The notes under the pieces are model-generated. The model was not told where the DNA came from. It worked only from the letters and a program-made list of their open reading frames with translations, and searched no databases. This document shows positions 58,587 to 64,000 of a DNA stretch of 64,000 nt, piece by piece; position 1 is the stretch's first letter, and the number at the start of each line of letters is the position of its first letter. The DNA comes from Leptolinea sp964397625 (lineage in GTDB: Bacteria; Chloroflexota; Anaerolineae; Anaerolineales; Anaerolineaceae): NCBI GenBank assembly GCA_964397625.1, contig CAYNJT010000007.1:1-64000 (forward strand). Direction: 5' to 3'. A program made the translations under genes and the position numbers.

Positions 58587-59771
58587 ATGGCAAATCGATT
58601 GAACTGGATACAGGATGAACTTAAAACACTGCAAGACGCTGGCCTGTACAACCGCATCCGCACAATCAGCAGCCCGCAGGGAGCCTGGTTGGTTGTGGAT
58701 GGGAAGAAATCGCTCAATTTCTGTTCCAATAACTATCTGGGATTTGCCAATCACCCTCGTCTGGCAAAAGCCGCCAGGGAAGCCATTGACCGCTTCGGAG
58801 TTGGCCCGGCTGCCGTACGCACCATCGCGGGCACCATGGATATTCACCTCGAACTTGAAAAGCGCATGGCCACATTTAAAAAAGTGGAGTCCGCCGTAAC
58901 CTTCCAGTCTGGTTTCTGCGCCAATCTGGCCACCATCCCCGCGTTGGTCGGCAAGGAAGATGTCATCTTTTCAGACGAACTGAACCACGCCAGTATCATT
59001 GATGGAGCGCGCCTTTCAGGCGCGAAGATCATCCGTTTCGCCCATGCCGACCCGGCATCGCTTGAGCAGGTTATCAAGGAAGCTGCCGGCACGTACCGCC
59101 GGGCGCTCATCGTGACTGACGGTGTCTTTAGTATGGATGGGGATGTGGCTCCGCTTGACAAAATCTATGAGATCGCCGAAAAATTTGACATCCTGTTAAT
59201 GGTCGATGATGCTCACGGAGAAGGCGTGCTGGGTACCGGCGGAAGGGGTATCGTGGATCATTTCCACCTGCATGGTAAGGTGGATATCGAGGTCGGCACC
59301 ATGTCAAAGGCATTCGGGGTGATGGGCGGCGTGGTTGCCGGAAAACCGGTGATCATTGACTGGCTCAGACAGCGCGGCCGGCCGTTCCTCTTTTCATCCG
59401 CCGTCACCCCGGCCGATGCTGCCGCCTGTATCGCCGCGGTGGACGTGCTGGAAGAGTCCACGGAACTGGTTGATCGCTTATGGGAAAATGCCCGCTACTT
59501 TAAAGCCGAGATGAAAACACTGGGCTTCGATACCGGTGTGAGCACCACTCCAATCACCCCCATTATGCTGGGCGAAGCGCCTGTGGCTCAGCAATTCAGC
59601 CGCCTATTATTCGAAAACGGCGTATTCGCCATGGCGTTGGGGTTTCCAACGGTTCCAAAAGGAAAAGCGCGCATCCGCGTGATGATATCAGCCGCCCACA
59701 CACGGGATGATTTGGATAAGGGGCTGGAAACCTTTGCGAAGGTCGGAAAAGAGATGGCGATCATCCGGTAA
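58587..59771 (+). CDS. kbl: Glycine C-acetyltransferase / 8-amino-7-oxononanoate synthase family
   Basis: The product of about 394 residues is a PLP-dependent alpha-oxoamine synthase, most like 2-amino-3-ketobutyrate CoA ligase (glycine C-acetyltransferase). The PLP lysine is in GTMSKAFGVMGGVV, DDAHGEGVLG supplies the Asp and His of the cofactor site, and SNNYLGFANHP is the family start. Length suits Kbl. AAGGAG before ATG 58587 fixes the start. The open frame from 58461 is an extension. No threonine dehydrogenase is adjacent, so the assignment to threonine catabolism is by similarity only. BioF is an alternative. Confidence 0.85.
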   Translation: MANRLNWIQDELKTLQDAGLYNRIRTISSPQGAWLVVDGKKSLNFCSNNYLGFANHPRLAKAAREAIDRFGVGPAAVRTIAGTMDIHLELEKRMATFKKVESAVTFQSGFCANLATIPALVGKEDVIFSDELNHASIIDGARLSGAKIIRFAHADPASLEQVIKEAAGTYRRALIVTDGVFSMDGDVAPLDKIYEIAEKFDILLMVDDAHGEGVLGTGGRGIVDHFHLHGKVDIEVGTMSKAFGVMGGVVAGKPVIIDWLRQRGRPFLFSSAVTPADAAACIAAVDVLEESTELVDRLWENARYFKAEMKTLGFDTGVSTTPITPIMLGEAPVAQQFSRLLFENGVFAMALGFPTVPKGKARIRVMISAAHTRDDLDKGLETFAKVGKEMAIIR

Positions 59772-59800
59772 TTTTCGTAAGAGACTACCTTTCTTAATGG

Positions 59801-59838
59801 CACCTTCCTCCAATCCCGCGTTTGGGATTGGGGGAAGG
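59801..59838. repeat. Palindromic intergenic element, copy 1
   Basis: CACCTTCCTCC, AATCCCGCGTTTGGGATTG and GGGGAAGG in sequence form a near-perfect hairpin (15-bp stem with one mismatch, six-base loop). The reverse complement recurs at 63062-63099 with all 38 bases identical. A few more bases match outside (CCCCCATCCC-type flank), giving about 50 bases with three differences. Confidence 0.8.
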
Positions 59839-60007
59839 TCGGGATGGGGGCATTTTCGAAGCTATAAATTGAAAAGGCTAAAACCCATGGATTGCTCAAA
59901 TCCACAGGTATGCTAATACACTGAAAAATTATCCATTTTCGAAGTACAAAACCGGGTTACCCTTTATAATCAGCTTTTAATATTTCCGAGCAGTTCAGGA
60001 CAACTCC

Positions 60008-60586
60008 ATGAGTACAAAACAGCATCAGTTTGTCATCTCCATCATGTCGCGCGACAGGGTGGGAATTGTGCATGAAATCTCGCAGGCCATATGTGATCTG
60101 AACGGCAATATCGCCGATATCCGTCAGAGTGTGTTATGTGAATATTTCACCATGATTCTGCTGGCTGCGTTCCCGCCCTCTGTCAACCAGCGGGATATCG
60201 AACGCCGGCTGGCGGAAGTGGACGCGCGCAGCGAAACCGCCATTGACGTGGCTGTCAAAGAAGTGGATTCGCCTGCCCGCTCCAACGGGAGATCCATTCC
60301 CGAAAACGCCTATGTGCTCACCGCCACCGGGCCTGACAGGGTTGGATTTGTTGCCACAGTATCCTCCTTTTGCGCCGCCCATAACATCAATATCATTGAC
60401 CTTTCCACAACCAGCTCTAATGGTGAATACGTGATGATCCTAATCACCGATCTTAGCAAATGCCCGTCCATTCAAACCGTTCGGCAGGAGCTGACGGAAT
60501 TTTCGCGTGATAAAGGATTGCGTGTTGTTTTGCAGCACTACAACATTTTCAGAGCAGTCAATGAGATCAACTTACCCATTCAGTAA
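60008..60586 (+). CDS. Double-ACT-domain regulatory protein
   Basis: The 192-residue protein has two ACT domains, about residues 5-85 (FVISIMSRDRVGIVHEISQ) and about 98-175 (YVLTATGPDRVGFVATVSS), each with the ligand-binding GIV/GFV turn. It resembles glycine-cleavage-system regulator (GcvR)-type and UPF0237 proteins. It lies 30 bases before the UPF0210 gene. That pair is widespread, which suggests a shared role. No DNA-binding domain is present. The TATAAT at 59965-59970 may be its -10 box. Confidence 0.85.
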   Translation: MSTKQHQFVISIMSRDRVGIVHEISQAICDLNGNIADIRQSVLCEYFTMILLAAFPPSVNQRDIERRLAEVDARSETAIDVAVKEVDSPARSNGRSIPENAYVLTATGPDRVGFVATVSSFCAAHNINIIDLSTTSSNGEYVMILITDLSKCPSIQTVRQELTEFSRDKGLRVVLQHYNIFRAVNEINLPIQ

Positions 60587-60616
60587 TCCAGTCCTTCTCC
60601 ATCAGGAATTCACCCC

Positions 60617-61996
60617 ATGATCCAATCCGATGAAATACTAAACACTGTCGATATGATCCAGAAGGAAAACCTGGACGTGCGCGCCGTGACGATGGGCATA
60701 AGCCTGTTGGATTGCCACCGCGCGGATGTATCCAGCACCTGCCTGGCAATTAAAGAAAAAATCAAGCGGCAAGCAGCCAGACTGGTATACACCTGTGAAA
60801 CCATCAGCAGTGAATATGCCATACCGGTAGTCAATAAACGCATTGCCGTCACACCCATTTCACACGTGGGCGCCGGGTTTGACTCAACCGGTTTCATAGA
60901 TCTGGCGCTGGCGCTGGACGAAGCCGCCGCGGCTGTGGGAGTGGATTTCCTGGGCGGATTTTCCGCGGATGTGGCCAACGGGATTACCCGGTGGGACCGA
61001 GAATTCATCGCTGCCATACCGGCCACGTTAAGCCAGACGAAAAAAGTCTGCGCGTCGGTCAACGTGGGTTCCACAAGATATGGCATCAACATGGACGCCA
61101 TCGTTCTGTTGGGACAAACAGTTAAAGACCTCGCAGAAAGTTCCAAAGAAACCGGCGGATTTGCCGCCGCCAAATTCGTGGTCTTCACCAACCAGCCCGG
61201 CGATAATCCCTTCATGGCCGGCGCGGTGCATGGACTGGGGCAGCATGAAGTGATGATTAACGTGGGCGTCAGCGGCCCGGGGGTGATAGCCCGCGCGCTG
61301 GAGCGCAAGATTACCCAATCAGGCCGTGAGAACCTTGGGCTTCACGATCTCGCGGAAGAGATCAAGCGCACGGCATTCCGGGTGACACGCTGCGGTGAAC
61401 TCATCGGCCGGCAGGTGGCGAAATCTCTGGGAATTCCGTTTGGCGTGGTTGATCTTTCATTGGCTCCCACTCCCAACATCGGTGATAGTGTGGGTGAGAT
61501 CATCCAGATACTCGGTGTGGATGCCGTCGGCGCGCCCGGTTCAACAGCCATTGTGGCCATGTTAAACGATGCCGTGAAGAAAGGCGGCGCTTTTGCCAGT
61601 CAAAGCGTCGGCGGGTTGAGCGGAGCCTTTATCCCTGTTTGTGAAGACCAGGTCCTGGCTAACGCTGTACGGGATGACAGCTTGGTTATTGAGAAACTGG
61701 AAGCCATGACCAGTGTTTGCTCCGTTGGATTGGATATGATCGCCATCCCCGGTTCGGTGGATGCTGCCACCATATCAGCGATAATCGCCGATGAAATGGT
61801 CATCGGCATGATTAATAACAAGACCACTGCCGTCCGCCTGATCCCCGTACCGGGTAAGGAAGCCGGTGAGATGGTTTCCTTTGGCGGCCTGTTTGGTGAG
61901 AGTGCCATCGCTCCGGTGCGCAATGTGGGCAAATCAAGCCGATTCGTGGAATTTGGCGGCAAGATCCCCGCGCCCATTCACAGTTTGCGTAACTAA
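60617..61996 (+). CDS. UPF0210/DUF711 family protein (PFL family)
   Basis: The 459-residue protein is of the UPF0210 (DUF711) family. Typical features are the opening MIQSDEILNTVDMIQKENLD, GISLLDCHR, and the C-terminal FGGLFGESAIAPVRN. It shares its fold with pyruvate-formate-lyase-like proteins in name only. The catalytic radical Gly and Cys-Cys of true PFL are not seen. Coupled to the ACT protein by a 30-base gap. Function unknown. Confidence 0.85.
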   Translation: MIQSDEILNTVDMIQKENLDVRAVTMGISLLDCHRADVSSTCLAIKEKIKRQAARLVYTCETISSEYAIPVVNKRIAVTPISHVGAGFDSTGFIDLALALDEAAAAVGVDFLGGFSADVANGITRWDREFIAAIPATLSQTKKVCASVNVGSTRYGINMDAIVLLGQTVKDLAESSKETGGFAAAKFVVFTNQPGDNPFMAGAVHGLGQHEVMINVGVSGPGVIARALERKITQSGRENLGLHDLAEEIKRTAFRVTRCGELIGRQVAKSLGIPFGVVDLSLAPTPNIGDSVGEIIQILGVDAVGAPGSTAIVAMLNDAVKKGGAFASQSVGGLSGAFIPVCEDQVLANAVRDDSLVIEKLEAMTSVCSVGLDMIAIPGSVDAATISAIIADEMVIGMINNKTTAVRLIPVPGKEAGEMVSFGGLFGESAIAPVRNVGKSSRFVEFGGKIPAPIHSLRN

Positions 61997-62068
61997 ACGC
62001 TCTGTTCCATAAAAACATGGCTGAAAGGGATTTTAGATAGTTTTTACACCAATGGGATTTGTTACTAT

Positions 62069-62779
62069 TTACTCTGTCTCACATTTGCTTGAATACAAAG
62101 ATTTTACATATGTGAACCAATTTAAATGACCATCCTTTTCCGGCTTCAATCTCAATACACGATAATTAACAAGTGAATCACGGTATCTATCTTTATATGA
62201 CTGATATTCATGGGATGGATGGTAATCTATCTCCACAGCCATACCGAGATACCATCCTTCTTCTGATACTGCATGGTCATCGGCATAAAATATCCCGAAA
62301 TCGTGATGCTTATCATTTGAAAATTCGAGTTGCGGAACAAAAGCCATAGCAGATGGCGCAACCCCACCACCCCAATAAAAAAATGGTTCACCAAATTGAA
62401 CAGCATCACATTTTTTACCATTGTAAACTATTGTTGTCGCTGTAAGTGAAACACCATCTTTTATATATCCACAACTTATATCAAGATAATATGCCGCACC
62501 GAATAAGTATCTTATTTCAGGTCTGGAATCGCATTTTTCAAATAATTTGTAGACATCACGATTGCAATTCGGTTTCCAGCCATTTGGAAATGAATCTTCT
62601 ACAACATAAGTCTCACGGGTTTTCTGCTCATGCACAACATACCCACACCCCTTATAGTCATAACAACCCACAAATTGATGATTGGTTTTGTGGTTGGTTC
62701 TTCTCACTAGGGATTTCCCACATTTAGGACAAGAACCACCAGCATAATTTATCTTTTCCCTTGTATAGAATCGTCTCAT
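62069..62779 (-). CDS. Zinc-ribbon protein with putative PD-(D/E)XK nuclease fold
   Basis: The product of about 236 residues begins with a topoisomerase-type zinc ribbon (CPKCGKSLVRRTNHKTNHQF, then CYDYKGC, residues about 16-45). The second half contains GMAVEIDYHPSHEYQSYKDR and YRDSLVNYRVLRLK, the ExD...H...RDSL...V.RL pattern of Vsr/DUF559-type PD-(D/E)XK endonucleases. The gene is AT-rich compared with neighbours and isolated, suggesting recent acquisition. ATG 62779 is preferred over the upstream TTG. Function in defence or DNA repair is a hypothesis. Confidence 0.5.
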   Translation of the reverse strand: MRRFYTREKINYAGGSCPKCGKSLVRRTNHKTNHQFVGCYDYKGCGYVVHEQKTRETYVVEDSFPNGWKPNCNRDVYKLFEKCDSRPEIRYLFGAAYYLDISCGYIKDGVSLTATTIVYNGKKCDAVQFGEPFFYWGGGVAPSAMAFVPQLEFSNDKHHDFGIFYADDHAVSEEGWYLGMAVEIDYHPSHEYQSYKDRYRDSLVNYRVLRLKPEKDGHLNWFTYVKSLYSSKCETE

Positions 62780-63146
62780 TATGAATCCCCTATCTAACAG
62801 CCCTACGATTATCAATGTACTTAAGAATTTTAAATACTATACATCTGAAAAACTTGTTTTGCGAATATTGAAGCCCGTTTTTAAATCGGACTCTTTTTTT
62901 GTTTTCGAGTACAGACACACTTTATTGGAACAGAGCTAACTACAAAACCCAAGTGCGATCCACATCAAGATCAGGATTTTTAACTCCTCAATTTTCTTTT
63001 TTTGAAAATCGGTGAGGTTGGAGGGAGGTCGGGTTTGAGCAGATCTAATCCCCCATCCCAGCCTTCCCCCAATCCCAAACGCGGGATTGGAGGAAGGTGT
63101 CTTTTATTCTTTTAAAAATTACAATTAAGGCAATTTGCCAGGGCGC
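62780..63146. other. Intergenic region with palindromic element
   Basis: A 367-base gap. The first 220 bases are AT-rich with no coding sign. A foldback region occupies about 63013-63104, including palindromic element copy 2 (63062-63099) and a degenerate GGTTGGAGGGAGGTCGGG arm at 63016-63033. Confidence 0.6.
63062..63099. repeat. Palindromic intergenic element, copy 2 (inverted)
   Basis: CCTTCCCCCAATCCCAAACG and GGATTGGAGGAAGGTG surround the loop, an exact reverse complement of the unit at 59801-59838. A flanking imperfect arm at about 63013-63036 adds a larger foldback. Confidence 0.8.
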
Positions 63147-63368
63147 TCATTCCGCGAATGGGTCGTACGCCGGGTTTGTGCCATTCCAGACACAGGCCGC
63201 GCGGTCATCATCACAACAACCGGCTTGTGAACAACGGTGAATGGTCACCCGCGGCGGTTGGTCAGGCAAATGCTCTGCCGGATAAACAACCCCGGCTTCA
63301 AGCGAAACATCGCACCCCGCATGTTCGCAAAATCTAACTTTTTCTGTCAGCCAACTTTTTTCAGCCAT
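63147..63368 (-). CDS. Small cysteine-rich hypothetical protein
   Basis: The 73-residue protein has two CxxAGC motifs (CEHAGC near residue 14 and CSQAGC near residue 46), followed by further Cys at about 52 and 59 (CCDDDRAAC). This suggests a bound metal or disulfides. No signal peptide. GGAGGT seven bases before the ATG supports that it is real. It is not recognised. Confidence 0.55.
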   Translation of the reverse strand: MAEKSWLTEKVRFCEHAGCDVSLEAGVVYPAEHLPDQPPRVTIHRCSQAGCCDDDRAACVWNGTNPAYDPFAE

Positions 63369-63505
63369 TATTTACCTCCATTCTATACTATACCTATATT
63401 ATCCGATTTATTGCATTATAATGCCGCAGTACAGGAGAATCCAGATTCTCAATGCAGCAAAAAAAATGGACCTGACGGTCCAGTAAAGAAAATATGTTTT
63501 TGATC

Positions 63506-63877
63506 CTAATCCCCGTCGACATCCCTGAATTCGGCGTCCACAACATCAACCTTGGGTTCAGCCGGTCTGGGTTCCACGGGTGTCTCACCGGGGAGCACGA
63601 CATTATGCAAGCGGTTCATATGTTCTTCCACCACATTATCCGGACAGAGTTCCACAAACAGATAAGAGGCCAGCCAGATCATCAGGGCGTCATCCACCGG
63701 TCCAATGGCCAGATCAGGGAACAGTAAATAGACCAGCGAAGCGATCGGAATCGCTTTCAGGAAAATGTTCACCCGGCGGTCGCCCATCAATTTTAAGATC
63801 AGCTTGATCCGCAGGCCAATTTCCGGGAAAAATCCACCGGAGTATGGAGTCAAACCTTTATTGGGCTTATTGTCCAT
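63506..63877 (-). CDS. DUF1232-like small membrane protein
   Basis: The 123-residue protein has one or two membrane segments around residues 30-65, with IASLVYLLFPDLAIGPVDDALMIWLASYLF resembling the DUF1232 core (a Pro-Asp pair, then a PVDD turn). A Pro/Glu-rich acidic tail of about 40 residues follows. Function unknown. GGAG lies about ten bases before the ATG. Confidence 0.6.
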   Translation of the reverse strand: MDNKPNKGLTPYSGGFFPEIGLRIKLILKLMGDRRVNIFLKAIPIASLVYLLFPDLAIGPVDDALMIWLASYLFVELCPDNVVEEHMNRLHNVVLPGETPVEPRPAEPKVDVVDAEFRDVDGD

Positions 63878-63924
63878 TCGTGATGTCTCCTATATCATCA
63901 TAACCATTTACGCAGCATTTTCAA

Positions 63925-64000
63925 TTAAGTTGTATGTGTAAACATGGCCTTTCGCCGGCGATTGATCAGCGGTGACAGGAGCCGGCGGATGTAGTATTTC
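63925..64000 (-). CDS. Possible 3' end of a gene running off the window
   Basis: On the minus strand a frame open to the window edge ends in TAA at 63925-63927 with a basic tail (YYIRRLLSPLINRRRKAMFT). Only about 24 residues are seen, so identity is unknown. It may be chance. Confidence 0.3.
   Translation of the reverse strand, partial: KYYIRRLLSPLINRRRKAMFTHTT

Noticed and set aside
60617..61996. Functional pyruvate formate-lyase
   Set aside because: The family is UPF0210/DUF711. The Cys-Cys and glycyl radical motifs of true PFL are absent.
1..64000. CRISPR array, prophage, integron or transposase gene
   Set aside because: No regularly spaced direct repeats, phage structural genes or transposase motifs were found on either strand.

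Overview
This 64 kb window is chromosomal DNA from a bacterium with housekeeping-rich, densely packed genes, good AGGAGG-type ribosome binding sites and frequent TTG/GTG starts. The gene mix points to an anaerobic or fermentative member of the Chloroflexota, most likely class Anaerolineae: several Ser/Thr kinases with TolB or FHA modules, a DUF4388 protein beside an Arf/Rab-like small GTPase, an ACT/UPF0210 pair, a TRAM-PIN protein next to cysS, and an XPB-type helicase-associated protein. That placement is an inference from gene content. No rRNA, CRISPR array, transposase or prophage was seen. The only recognised RNA gene is tRNA-Phe(GAA).

Layout. 0.3-8.4 kb: a PAS-GGDEF diguanylate cyclase, a C45-type hydrolase, then the leftward operon rpmH-rnpA-yidD-[PQQ-propeller lipoprotein]-yidC-jag-pdp-AraC regulator, driven by a near-consensus sigma-A promoter at 8403-8431. 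8.5-13.7 kb: two RCK (TrkA-like) proteins and a KimA-like potassium/amino-acid permease, then panC and panE. 13.8-20.7 kb: an uncharacterised two-gene unit, L-lactate dehydrogenase, mtaB, a TPR protein, a polyprenol-phosphate mannosyltransferase and deoC. 20.8-25.6 kb: the leftward operon coaE-cdaA-cdaR-der, which includes the c-di-AMP synthase and its regulator, and a small STAS-like gene. 25.8-32.5 kb: an FHA/zinc-ribbon/kinase protein, tRNA-Phe, a YabE-like 3D protein, ksgA, lepB, a zinc-finger protein and a TolB-type kinase. 32.6-38.5 kb: PIN/TRAM, cysS, rlmB, ferritin, DUF456 and serS. 38.7-45.9 kb: a polyferredoxin membrane protein with a DUF362 protein, a chemoreceptor with CheW, a concanavalin-like protein and a DUF429 protein. 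46-52 kb: a catabolic operon with an aldehyde dehydrogenase of the P5C dehydrogenase type, a two-subunit CoA-transferase, a D-2-hydroxyacid dehydrogenase, a HAD phosphatase and an EamA exporter. 52-64 kb: a V4R-like / small GTPase / DUF4388 module, a diacylglycerol-kinase-like gene, a helicase-associated protein, a secreted SGNH protein with a Cys-containing C-terminal anchor, a kbl-like enzyme, the ACT/UPF0210 pair, an AT-rich zinc-ribbon nuclease-like gene and small hypothetical genes.

How the genes fit together. The clearest connected theme is second-messenger and potassium physiology: cdaA/cdaR make and control c-di-AMP, and the KimA-like carrier and RCK-C proteins belong to families known as c-di-AMP targets. 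The best leads for something undescribed are the three-gene GTPase module (52036-53994), the C-terminal anchor of the secreted protein ending at 58527, a pair of near-identical palindromic elements in opposite orientation around 59.8 and 63.1 kb, the LacI-type palindrome on the start codon of the diguanylate cyclase, and several promoters whose -10 box sits only 6-10 bases before the start codon, suggesting leaderless mRNAs. None could be tested by database search here. All family names come from motif recognition.
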